From positions 62,001 through 126,000 of the forward strand of contig NZ_JAHBYN010000001.1 in the NCBI RefSeq assembly GCF_019635935.1: a stretch of 64,000 nt of DNA. The letters are read 5' to 3'. Source of the DNA: Parvibaculum sp. GTDB taxonomy: Bacteria > Pseudomonadota > Alphaproteobacteria > Parvibaculales > Parvibaculaceae. The notes under the pieces were generated by a model, which was not told the DNA's origin, made no database searches, and saw only the letters and a list, made by a program, of their open reading frames with translations. The position numbers and the translations under genes are program-made. Position 1 is the first letter of the stretch; the number at the start of each line of letters is the position of its first letter. Positions 40,710 to 50,383 of this stretch are shown here, piece by piece.

Positions 40710-40761
40710 CGCCGGTCTCCATGCTAATCAGGTAGCGGAACACCGCCCGGCGAAGAGGCGC

Positions 40762-41511
40762 GTGTCGTCAGGGGAAAGGCTCACGGCGTTGCGGCGCGAT
40801 CGAAGACCTTATCTTGTCCGCCGGATCGTCAACGGCTGGGTGCGCTTTTATACGGAGCGTTTTCTGGTGCCGGGTTTCGATGCGCTAGGCCCCGGCCTCG
40901 ACGTCACGAGCCCGTGGAACATCGAATTATGGGGCGGCGGCATCTCGGCCGGATCGCATCTTCACCTACATGCGGCGAAGGGAAACTTCGTGCGCATCGC
41001 GACATGGCGCACCGGCGACCGCGAGGGCCGCATCGAGATCGGCGACAATGTGCTGATCAGCCCCGGCACGCATATCGTCGCTTCCGACCGCATCGTCATC
41101 GGCAGCGACACGATGATCGCCAGCCAATGTTACATCTCGGATTCCGACTGGCACGACACCTATGACCGCACGGCCGAACTGGACAAGCATCGTCCAATTG
41201 TTATCGGCCGCAATGTCTGGCTGGGCGTGCGGGCGATCATCGGCAAGGGCGTGTCGATCGGCGAAAACAGCATTATCGGCGCCGGCGCCGTGGTCACGCG
41301 CGATATTCCGGCGAACTGCATCGCGGCGGGGAACCCGGCCCGTGTCGTTCGTGAACTCGATCCGTCGCGTGGTTTCCGCACGCGCGCCGAACTCTTTGGC
41401 GACTACGAACGTCTCCAACGCGACATGGACAATCTGACGCGTTTTCTCGCGCGCGAGAACACCGTTCTCGGCTGGTTGCGCAGCATCGTCGCGCCGACGC
41501 GCGCCGATTAG
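40762..41511 (+). CDS. Hexapeptide-repeat acyltransferase (WbbJ/LbetaH family)
   Basis: A 249-aa protein. The left-handed beta-helix domain (about 60-185) contains RIEIGDNVLISPGTHIVASDRIVIGSD, the His in SDSDWHD, NVWLGVRAIIGKGVSIGENSIIGAGAVVTRDIP and NPARVVRELD. It is related to O-acetyltransferases (maltose, NodL, WbbJ) and probably acetylates a sugar of the cell surface. The start is uncertain: GTG 40762 has GAAGAGG close by, and TTG 40789 is an alternative. Confidence 0.75.
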   Translation: MSSGERLTALRRDRRPYLVRRIVNGWVRFYTERFLVPGFDALGPGLDVTSPWNIELWGGGISAGSHLHLHAAKGNFVRIATWRTGDREGRIEIGDNVLISPGTHIVASDRIVIGSDTMIASQCYISDSDWHDTYDRTAELDKHRPIVIGRNVWLGVRAIIGKGVSIGENSIIGAGAVVTRDIPANCIAAGNPARVVRELDPSRGFRTRAELFGDYERLQRDMDNLTRFLARENTVLGWLRSIVAPTRAD

Positions 41512-41513
41512 CG

Positions 41514-42062
41514 TCAGGACTTCTTGGGCATCGGTATGGCGGCGATGGCCTTGGTGATGCCGTCGAGCTTGACCGGAACCTTTGCATCTCCCTTTCCGAC
41601 GATCCGGAAGACAACCTCCATCTGGTTGCCACCCTTCATTGCCTTCAACCGCTCATCGGTGAGCATGATTTCCGTCTGGCAGCCGCCGGGGATGCAGAAC
41701 AGGAATTGCTGGCTGAAGCTTTGCTTGCCGTCGATCGTCCAGCCGATACCGTTCGGCAGGAATGTGCCGAGCGGTGTCACCGCGAAGAGGAAGAGTTCGT
41801 TCTCGCCATCGGCATCCGTGTCCTGCGGGCCGTAGGTGATGCCGAGATAGAGCAGCCGTTGCTTGTCCTCGCCGATCGCGACATTGACAAAGGCGTGGCA
41901 ACGCTTGTCCGCGTTTTCGTTCACGTCGCAGCGCGTGCTCCATGTCCCGAAATTCTGAATTGTGGGCTCTGGCGCTCCCGATTGAGCGCTGACGGGAGCG
42001 ATGCCAGCCACGGAAAGCAGAGCCGCGGCGGCGACGCCGGACAACAAACGTCGAAGAGACAT
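41514..42062 (-). CDS. Invasion-associated locus B (IalB) family protein
   Basis: A 182-aa exported protein. Signal peptide SLRRLLSGVAAAALLSVAGIAPVSAQ; mature FGTWSTRCDVN, KRCHAFVNV, LFCIPGGCQTEIML with two Cys pairs, typical of the alphaproteobacterial IalB family. First described in Bartonella; its general role in the periplasm is not settled. AAGGA precedes ATG 42062. Divergent from the peptide-binding protein at 42273. Confidence 0.85.
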   Translation of the reverse strand: MSLRRLLSGVAAAALLSVAGIAPVSAQSGAPEPTIQNFGTWSTRCDVNENADKRCHAFVNVAIGEDKQRLLYLGITYGPQDTDADGENELFLFAVTPLGTFLPNGIGWTIDGKQSFSQQFLFCIPGGCQTEIMLTDERLKAMKGGNQMEVVFRIVGKGDAKVPVKLDGITKAIAAIPMPKKS

Positions 42063-42272
42063 GACGAAGTTCCTTTTCGAATCGGACAAGATGAGCGGCG
42101 GACCGGTTTCCGTCTCCGGTGCGGGCTCCGCCGCCACCGAACTCTGGTAAACTCGCATTTCGGCATAAACAAGGCACCGGAAATCTTTGAAAAACCTCGA
42201 AATTTGCTTAACGCTGTAGACAAGACCGGGCGCCGCCATGCGCGGCGTCAATCGAATTCAAAGGAACGCGCC

Positions 42273-44084
42273 TTGTCCGCCCCCCTGCCCGCGCCGCTCC
42301 GGCCATGTCTCGCCCTGTTTACGGTTCTGGCCTTCGTCCTGACGGCGTTCTCAGCGCCGGCCGCCGCTCGCCACGCAATCGCCATGCATGGCGAGCCGCT
42401 TTACCCTGAAAATTTCACGCATTTTTCCTATGCCAATCCCGACGCCCCCAACGGTGGTTCCATAACCTATGGGGCAACCGGATCTTTCGACAGCTTCAAC
42501 CCTTTCATCGTGCGCGGCACATCGGCCATCGGCCTGCGCGAGCATGTGTTCGAGAGCCTGCTGGCGCGGGGCTACGACGAGGCATTTACGCTCTATGCCC
42601 TGCTGGCGGAGAAAGTCGAGGTGCCGGACGACCGGAGCTGGATTTCCTTCACGCTGAACCCCGCCGCGCGATTTTCGGACGGCAAGCCGGTGACGGTCGA
42701 GGACGTGATCTATTCGCTCGAAACGCTGCGCGACAAGGGGCGCCCGAATTTCAAAACCTATTATTCGAAGGTCGAACGCATCGAGCGTCCCGGTCCCCGC
42801 ACGGTGAAATTCGTCTTTGCGGACGATGGCGACCGGGAAATTCCGCTGATCCTGGGTCTGATGCCGATCATCCCGAAACATGTTTACGAGAAGCGCGATT
42901 TCGACCGCTCGGGATTCGAAATGCCTGTCGGCAGCGGTCCCTATATCGTCGGAAATTTCACGCCCGGCGCCCGGATCGTCTATCGGCGCGACGAGAACTA
43001 CTGGGGCGCCGGCCTGCCGGTGAATGCCGGTCACTACAACATCGACCGGATCACCTACGAGTATTTCCGTGACGCCAATGCGTCCTTCGAGGCCTTCAAG
43101 GCCGGTGTCTACCATGCGCGCGCCGAGGACGATCCGGGGCGCTGGACCAACAGCTACGGCTTTCCGGCAATGCGCCAGGGAAAGGTTCGGAAGGAGATAT
43201 TCAAGAGCGGTATGCCGTCGGGAATGCGCGCACTTGTTTTCAATACGCGCAAACCCGTGCTCGCCGAGAAGAACGTCCGGCTCGCCTTGATCCGGATTTT
43301 CAATTTCGACTGGGTCAATCGCAATCTCTATCACGGGCTCTACGTTCGTACGCAGAGCTTCTTCGACAATTCGGAATTGGGTTCGCATGGGCGCCCCGCG
43401 GGCGACCGCGAACGCGCGCTGCTGGCGCCCTTCCCCGGCGTTGTATCGTCGGAAATCATGGAACATGGCTGGCATGCGCCCGCCGGCGACCCGACAGGTC
43501 AGGACCGGGAAAACCGGGCCGTAGCCATCGCCTTGTTGCGGGAGGCGGGTTATGAACTGCGAAATGGCGCAATGACCGAGATTGCCACCGGGCGCCCGCT
43601 GAAGCTCGAAATACTCGTCGCGACACCGGACGACGAGCGCCTCGCACTGACCTATGCGACGATGACCCGGCGCATCGGCATCGACATCGTCGTGCGCAAC
43701 GTCGATCCGAGCCAATACCAGGAACGGCGCAGCAATTACGATTTCGAATTGATGTTCAACGGCTGGTTCTCTTCCCTGTCGCCAGGCAACGAACAGACTT
43801 TCTATTGGGGATCGGAGGCCGCGGATGCGCCCGGCACACGAAACTACATGGGCGCAAGGGAGCCGGCGATCGATGCGATGATCGAGGCGATGCTCGAAGC
43901 ACGCGCGCATGAGGATTTCGTCGCCGCCGTCCGCGCGCTTGACCGCGTGTTGTTGTCGGGCGCCTACATGATCCCCCTCTTTCATCAGCCCGATCAGTGG
44001 CTCGCGCTGTGGAACAAGGTAAAAGTGCCGGAGAAAATATCTCTCTATGGCTATCGCAGCGGAACATGGTGGATAGAGGAATAA
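42273..44084 (+). CDS. Extracellular solute-binding protein, family 5 (YejA-like)
   Basis: A 603-aa periplasmic ABC-transport binding protein. Signal peptide CLALFTVLAFVLTAFSAPAAA; then HGEPLYPENFTHFSYANPDAPNGG, FDSFNPFIVRG, ARFSDGKPVTVEDVIYSLE, VGSGPYIVGNF and IFNFDWVNRNLYHGLY, close to the E. coli microcin C/oligopeptide binding protein YejA. No permease or ATPase gene is adjacent, so this is an orphan component. TTG 42273, with AAGGA six bases upstream, is the start; the earlier in-frame region is antisense to ialB. Confidence 0.88.
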   Translation: MSAPLPAPLRPCLALFTVLAFVLTAFSAPAAARHAIAMHGEPLYPENFTHFSYANPDAPNGGSITYGATGSFDSFNPFIVRGTSAIGLREHVFESLLARGYDEAFTLYALLAEKVEVPDDRSWISFTLNPAARFSDGKPVTVEDVIYSLETLRDKGRPNFKTYYSKVERIERPGPRTVKFVFADDGDREIPLILGLMPIIPKHVYEKRDFDRSGFEMPVGSGPYIVGNFTPGARIVYRRDENYWGAGLPVNAGHYNIDRITYEYFRDANASFEAFKAGVYHARAEDDPGRWTNSYGFPAMRQGKVRKEIFKSGMPSGMRALVFNTRKPVLAEKNVRLALIRIFNFDWVNRNLYHGLYVRTQSFFDNSELGSHGRPAGDRERALLAPFPGVVSSEIMEHGWHAPAGDPTGQDRENRAVAIALLREAGYELRNGAMTEIATGRPLKLEILVATPDDERLALTYATMTRRIGIDIVVRNVDPSQYQERRSNYDFELMFNGWFSSLSPGNEQTFYWGSEAADAPGTRNYMGAREPAIDAMIEAMLEARAHEDFVAAVRALDRVLLSGAYMIPLFHQPDQWLALWNKVKVPEKISLYGYRSGTWWIEE

Positions 44085-44089
44085 GTACG

Positions 44090-45022
44090 ATGAACTTGTC
44101 ATCCCGGTTGCCCGAAGACTGGCGACCCCGCATGAAGCTGCCGCTGGTCGCGGCGCCGATGTTCCTGATCTCGGGTCCGGAACTCGCGCTGGCAGCCTGC
44201 CGCGAAGGCGTCATCGGCTCCTTTCCGACACCCAATGCGCGCACCGTCGCGGTGCTCGACGAATGGATGGACAAGATCACGCGCGGCCTCGGCGCCAAAG
44301 ACGCGCCCTGGGCCGCTAATGTCGTCGTGCATCGCTCGAATACGCGGTTGGACGAGGATCTCGACCTCGTGGTTCGTTACAAGGTGCCGCTGGTCATCAC
44401 GGCGCTCGGCAGTCCGCGCGCCATTGTCGAGCGTGTGCACGATTACGGTGGTCTCGTATTCGCCGATGTGAACTCGGTTCCCTTCGCGCGCAAGGCCGCG
44501 GCTGCCGGCGTCGACGGGCTGGTGCTGGTGGCGGCCGGCGCCGGCGGGCATACCGGCCAGATGACCGGGTTTTCCTTTGTGCCAGCGGTGCGCGAATTTT
44601 TCGACGGGTCGATCATACTGGGGGGCGGCATCACCGACGGCGCCGGCATTCGCGCCGCCGAAGTGCTTGGCGCCGACCTCGCCTATATGGGAACGCGCTT
44701 CATCGCCTGCACCGAAAGCCTCGCGGTCCCCGAATATCGCGACATGCTGGTCGGTTCGACCGTCGACGATTTGATCCTGACCCGCGCAATCACCGGCGTC
44801 GCCGCCAACTGGCTGAAACAGAGCATCGCGCGGGCCGGTATGGACCTCGACGCGATGGAGAAGAACCCCGACATCGACTTCACCGATCCGCAATCCGGCG
44901 CCAAACGCTGGGCGCAGGTCTGGTCGGCGGGCCACGGTGTGGGCATGATCGACCGGGTCGAGACGGTCGCGAGCCTTGTTGCGCGGCTGCGGGAGGAATA
45001 CGAGCAGGCGAAGAAACGGTAA
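44090..45022 (+). CDS. Nitronate monooxygenase (2-nitropropane dioxygenase family)
   Basis: A 310-aa FMN TIM-barrel protein. PLVAAPMFLISGPELALAACREGVIGSFPT is the N-terminus, GVDGLVLVAAGAGGHTGQM the FMN-binding Gly stretch, IILGGGITDGAGIRAAEVLGADLAYMGTRF the phosphate-binding region. The class oxidises alkyl nitronates or acts on enoyl-like substrates. It lies five bases after the solute-binding gene and 41 bases before an acyl-CoA ligase gene, so it may be part of an acyl degradation set. Confidence 0.87.
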   Translation: MNLSSRLPEDWRPRMKLPLVAAPMFLISGPELALAACREGVIGSFPTPNARTVAVLDEWMDKITRGLGAKDAPWAANVVVHRSNTRLDEDLDLVVRYKVPLVITALGSPRAIVERVHDYGGLVFADVNSVPFARKAAAAGVDGLVLVAAGAGGHTGQMTGFSFVPAVREFFDGSIILGGGITDGAGIRAAEVLGADLAYMGTRFIACTESLAVPEYRDMLVGSTVDDLILTRAITGVAANWLKQSIARAGMDLDAMEKNPDIDFTDPQSGAKRWAQVWSAGHGVGMIDRVETVASLVARLREEYEQAKKR

Positions 45023-45063
45023 GGACGAAAAGTCCGCGACGTGTTTTGGGAGGAACGCTGAAC

Positions 45064-46725
45064 ATGATTCTGGCATCGAAGCAGGACATCGAGACCCATA
45101 CCCGCGCCAGTTGGTGGGGAACCGAAACCATCGATGCGCGCTTTCGCGCCAATGCGGCGGCAACATCCGGTCGTCTCGCTGTTGCCGACCCGCCGAACCG
45201 CGCGGAAATCGACGGCGGCGAGCCGCGCCGCCTGACCTATGGCGAACTCGCGGACGAAGCCGACAGGATCGCCACCGCTTTTCTCGCCGCCGGGCTGAAG
45301 AAGGACGATGTGCTGGCGGTGCAGCTCCCGAACGTTGTCGAACTGGTGGCCGTCTATCTTGCCGCCTGGCGCATCGGCCTCATCGTCACCCCGGCGCCGG
45401 TGCAATGGCGCGCCCATGAGCTTGGCGATGTGCTTGCATTTGCCGGCGCGAAAGCGGCCGTGACCGCGCGCAGCATACGCGGCCACGATCACGCGGCAAT
45501 GTTCGAGAGCCTGAAGCCGAAACTCACGGCGCTCGCGAACATCTTCGTGATCGGCGAAACGCAATGGCCGGCCGCCGATGCCGCCCGTCTCGACGCGGCG
45601 CCGAAAGCCGATGCAAACGACGCCGCGACCATATGCTGGACGTCGGGCACCGAAGCGCGGCCCAAGGGCGTGCCGCGGAGCCACAATCACTGGATGATTG
45701 CCGGCGTTGCCTGCGCCGATGCCGCGGAACTCCAGCCCGGCGACACGGTGCTGAACCCTTTCCCGCTGGTCAACATGGCTGCGATTGGCGGCTGCTTCAT
45801 GCCCTGGCTGCTGACCGGCGGAACGTTGGTGCAGCACCATCCGTTCGATCTTCCGGTTTTCCTGAAACAACTCGTCGGCGAGAGGATCGCCTACACGGTT
45901 GCGCCGCCCGCGGTGCTTTCGCTACTGCTCAAAGAAGAAAAGCTGATGGCCTCGCTCGACCTCTCGGCGGTGCGCAGCATCGGCTCGGGTTCGGCGCCGC
46001 TTTCGCCATGGATGGTGAAAACCTGGCAGGAGCAATACGGCCTGCCCATCGTCAATATCTTCGGTTCGAACGAAGGCACCTGCCTGATCTCCGGCGCGGG
46101 CGATGTACCGGACCCCGAGGAACGCGCGCAGTTCTTCCCGCGCTTCGGCGTCAAGGGCCTCGACTGGCCCGCAAAGATCGCCACCGCCATCGAGACCAAA
46201 TTGATCGATTTGCAGACGGGCGCGGAGATTTACGAACCCGGCAAGCCGGGCGAATTGTTGATCAAGGGCGCAACGGTCTTTGCAGGCTATTACCGCGCCG
46301 GCGACGGCGGCGGTCCCACGGACGCGATCGACAAGGATGGATTCTTCCACACCGGCGACGTCTTCGAGATTGCCGGGTCCGGCAACCGTTACTACCGCTT
46401 CGTCGAGCGCGCCAAGGACATCATTATCCGCGGCGGCATGAACATCTCGCCCGGCGAAATCGACGGGTTGCTGGCCGGCCTGCCGAAAATCAAGGAAGCG
46501 GCTGTCGTCGGTTATCCCGATGCGGTGATGGGCGAGCGCATCTGCGCGGTTGCGGTCCCCGCCGAAGGCGAAAGCGTGACGCTGGACGACATCCGCGCGC
46601 ATCTGATGAAAGCCGACATCGCGGCCTACAAGCTGCCGGAGCGGCTGGAACTTGCCGACGCCCTGCCCCGCAATCCGCTGGGCAAGGTGCTGCGGCGTCA
46701 ACTCAGGGAGATGATCGGAGCCTAG
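45064..46725 (+). CDS. Acyl-CoA synthetase (AMP-dependent ligase)
   Basis: A 553-aa adenylate-forming enzyme. ICWTSGTEARPKGVPRSH is the P-loop-like signature (slightly altered, TSGTEA for TSGTTG), FGSNEGT the A5-like motif, FFHTGDVFEI the A7, RAKDIIIRGGMNISPGEID the A8 and NPLGKVLRRQL the catalytic Lys. It activates a carboxylic acid to the CoA ester. ATG 45064 has GGGAGG upstream. Substrate unknown. The next gene is convergent and overlaps by four bases. Confidence 0.88.
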   Translation: MILASKQDIETHTRASWWGTETIDARFRANAAATSGRLAVADPPNRAEIDGGEPRRLTYGELADEADRIATAFLAAGLKKDDVLAVQLPNVVELVAVYLAAWRIGLIVTPAPVQWRAHELGDVLAFAGAKAAVTARSIRGHDHAAMFESLKPKLTALANIFVIGETQWPAADAARLDAAPKADANDAATICWTSGTEARPKGVPRSHNHWMIAGVACADAAELQPGDTVLNPFPLVNMAAIGGCFMPWLLTGGTLVQHHPFDLPVFLKQLVGERIAYTVAPPAVLSLLLKEEKLMASLDLSAVRSIGSGSAPLSPWMVKTWQEQYGLPIVNIFGSNEGTCLISGAGDVPDPEERAQFFPRFGVKGLDWPAKIATAIETKLIDLQTGAEIYEPGKPGELLIKGATVFAGYYRAGDGGGPTDAIDKDGFFHTGDVFEIAGSGNRYYRFVERAKDIIIRGGMNISPGEIDGLLAGLPKIKEAAVVGYPDAVMGERICAVAVPAEGESVTLDDIRAHLMKADIAAYKLPERLELADALPRNPLGKVLRRQLREMIGA

Positions 46726-47642
46726 CCGCGATTTCCGCGCTCGAGCCACTGCGCGCAATCGGGCGTCAGGACGCGTTCCTTTGCCGCCTCGTAGCGTTCG
46801 AGGTCTTCGTCGGTCAACACCGAGCGCCAGCGTTGGTTGGTGCCCTTGTAGAAGAAGCCCTTGGCGCCGTCCTTGAACATCATGCTGAGCGGATCGCCGG
46901 CCGCGACTGCGCCCGCGCGCATGGCCTCGAGCGACGAGGCCTCGGCGACCGCGGCGATGTCGGCCGGTGTCAGGTCGATGCCGACGAATTCGGCGAGACG
47001 CCGAATCTCACCGGCGAGATCGGCCTTGAGGTCGTTGTAGTGGACGAAATGGACATTCGGTTCGTCGCGTAGCCGCCACCAAGTCGCCACGTGGTGCATG
47101 TTTCCCCACCAGGGCCAGCCTTCGGACTCCCAGTCGAACCAGCCGCGCGTGATCCAGTTCTTCCACAGCGCGCGAACATCGCCGTCGTAGCGCGGAATCG
47201 GTTCGCCGACGCGGCCCGGCGTTTCGTTGAAGGCCGCATAGGCCTCGTCCGTGAATTGATCGTAGTGATTGACCAGTGACATGAAAACGTCGCGCGGATC
47301 GCGTCCGACAACGACATACCGGACGTTGCGCCAGACGGGCAGGCCGTCGGCCGCCAGGTGCGATTTCAGCACACGGCGATGCGACATGGCGGCAAGTTCG
47401 GCCAACTGATCCTCCAGCACGACCGGAAACATCCGCGCGTCGATCCAGTAGTCCATCGGTGGCGGCGGCACGCCGTCCTTGAGCGCCAGCATGTTGTAGA
47501 AAATGCCGAGCGTCCATGTCGTCCCGGATTTGTAGGAAGTCGTGACGATGACGTCCCCGTCGTGCGGTTCGAACCCGCGCCAGCGTGTCGAGTCGATCGT
47601 GTGGTTCTGGTAGACGCGCGTGACATTTCCCGGCCAAGACAT
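46722..47642 (-). CDS. PAPS-dependent sulfotransferase
   Basis: A 306-aa cytosolic-type sulfotransferase. TTSYKSGTTWTLG is the 5'-phosphosulfate loop with the catalytic Lys, VVVGRDPRDVFMS the 3'-phosphate motif, and KGTNQRWRSVL near 278 the variant of the RKGxxGDWKxxF motif. It transfers sulfate from PAPS to a hydroxyl, perhaps on a lipid or a sterol-like compound. ATG 47642 with GGAG. No other sulfation gene is nearby. Confidence 0.85.
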   Translation of the reverse strand: MSWPGNVTRVYQNHTIDSTRWRGFEPHDGDVIVTTSYKSGTTWTLGIFYNMLALKDGVPPPPMDYWIDARMFPVVLEDQLAELAAMSHRRVLKSHLAADGLPVWRNVRYVVVGRDPRDVFMSLVNHYDQFTDEAYAAFNETPGRVGEPIPRYDGDVRALWKNWITRGWFDWESEGWPWWGNMHHVATWWRLRDEPNVHFVHYNDLKADLAGEIRRLAEFVGIDLTPADIAAVAEASSLEAMRAGAVAAGDPLSMMFKDGAKGFFYKGTNQRWRSVLTDEDLERYEAAKERVLTPDCAQWLERGNRG

Positions 47643-47680
47643 GGTCGCTCCCCCCTGCAACGCAATAGCAATGTCTGTGA

Positions 47681-48277
47681 TCAGTCGGCCGCCTGGTTGA
47701 GAAGCTTCAGCCGCGCCTTCTTCAAGGTGCGGGTCTTCTCGGTCCACTCATGTATGGCTTGCGCCGCACGGTTGCCCTCGGCGGTCATGATCTCGTCATG
47801 CTTGGCGTCGCGTACGGTAATCTCGCAGGCAAGGCCGTTCGGATCGAAGAAATAGATCGAGTGACAGAAGTGATGGTCGATCGGACCGAACACCGGCACC
47901 TTCGCTTCCTTGAGACGCTTGATAAAGGTCTGGACTTCATCCATCGAGCCGACTTCAAAAGCGAAATGATAATCCTCGATGCCGTCCTTCATCTCGAACA
48001 CACCGTCGCTGGCGCTTGTCGGTTCGTCAAAAAAGGCGATGAAACGCCCGTCGCCCATCTCGAAGAAGAGATGCATGAAGGGACGGTCCTTGCCGGACGG
48101 ATCCTTGTCGAAGGCGAGCGCCGCAGCCGGCTTCAGACCCAGAAGGTCGCAATAGAACTTGCGCGTCTCCTCGGCGTCGCGGCAGCGATAGGCAATGTGG
48201 TGAAAACCAGTGATCTTCGGCGCCGGCGTTTTCGCCTCGCCGACATGATCGACCGTGCCCAGAAGTGCGTTGCTCAT
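47681..48277 (-). CDS. VOC family protein (glyoxalase/extradiol dioxygenase fold)
   Basis: A 198-aa single-module vicinal-oxygen-chelate protein: GFHHIAYRCRDAEETRKFYCDLLGL, FMHLFFEMGDGRFIAFFDE, DYHFAFEVGSMDEVQTFIKRL, SIYFFDPNGLACEITV with the metal-binding His/Glu. Homologues act in ring cleavage or as isomerases. It follows the sulfotransferase direction with 38 bases between. Confidence 0.8.
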   Translation of the reverse strand: MSNALLGTVDHVGEAKTPAPKITGFHHIAYRCRDAEETRKFYCDLLGLKPAAALAFDKDPSGKDRPFMHLFFEMGDGRFIAFFDEPTSASDGVFEMKDGIEDYHFAFEVGSMDEVQTFIKRLKEAKVPVFGPIDHHFCHSIYFFDPNGLACEITVRDAKHDEIMTAEGNRAAQAIHEWTEKTRTLKKARLKLLNQAAD

Positions 48278-48346
48278 CCTTCCCTCCCCGAAAGGCGATG
48301 ACGATGAACCAAGGCTACGCCCGCCGCGCCGCGAAGGCCAGAGGCC

Positions 48347-49101
48347 CTAGAGCGGCTCACGCGCGAAAATCGCCTCGAGACTGGTCATGTTCATGCCGTG
48401 CTTGACGTAATTGTAGGGCGTCACGTTGACCGACTTTATGAGGCTGCGCTGAATCTCGGTGCCGACGCTCCCGTCGGCCGCCGGCACCATGTCGAAATCG
48501 ATGACATTGATGCAGGCCGGGTCCTGCTCGAAAGCCTGCACGGCCTTGAGGCCTTCCTTCAGCGAGCAGCCCGTGGCCGACCAGCCCAGGATCAGCCGGT
48601 TGGTTCCTTCATGGGCAGCCACCAGCATCGTGTGCCAGCCGGGTTCGGCCAGCAACCGCGTGATGGCGCCGACGGTGCGCCGCTGCGCCTCGGCGAAAAC
48701 CTCGCCGCCTTCGAGCATCGTCGCGCCGGGCTCGCCCGCCGTCTCGAAGTAATAAGCCATCTTGGCCGCAAGCTCCGCCCGGCTCTTCACATTGCCGAAG
48801 CTGCCGCCATGAATCTCGATCAGATCGGGTTCAACTTCGAGAAACGGGACCTCGACCGTTTGTTCGGCCAGCACCTGCTCCGCCGTTTGCCGCGTGCGCG
48901 GCACGCCGGAGCACACAGCGCGATCGAACCGCACATGGGAAAGCGCCTTGCCCGCGGCGGTCGCCTGCTCCTGCCCGAGCGGCGTCAGCGGCACTACTTT
49001 CGTGTCGCCGCCCGCCGCCAGGATTTCCGGTCCAAAATAGTCGACATGGCCGTGGCGCATCAGGTAGATGCGCCGCCGCCCCGTCGTGCCGGGAAGTGCG
49101 C

Positions 49102-49105
<4 letters not shown>
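48347..49105 (-). CDS. Histidine phosphatase family protein
   Basis: A 252-aa phosphatase. [15 protein letters not shown] has the catalytic [25 protein letters not shown] and [19 protein letters not shown] the second His. TTG 49105 overlaps the CaiB-type gene stop as TTGA; the very long frame upstream is not coding. Substrate unknown; its coupling to a CoA transferase gene suggests a specific metabolic link. Confidence 0.83.
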
Positions 49106-50232
<1,127 letters not shown>

Positions 50233-50383
50233 GACATGCTCCCTTGAATTTCGGCCAAAGCCTTTTGTTGGATGTGATTTGTACAGGCTGTTTTTCAGGC
50301 CGTAAACGCCGCCCGATTTGACGCAAGGGCGGGCTGGCGCGGGCTCCCTTGCCGGATTTCGTATCCGCCTCTACAAACGCGCC

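Noticed and set aside
42351..44102. 583-codon minus-strand frame opposite the solute-binding protein
   Set aside because: No motifs; the plus-strand product has a signal peptide and family 5 signatures.
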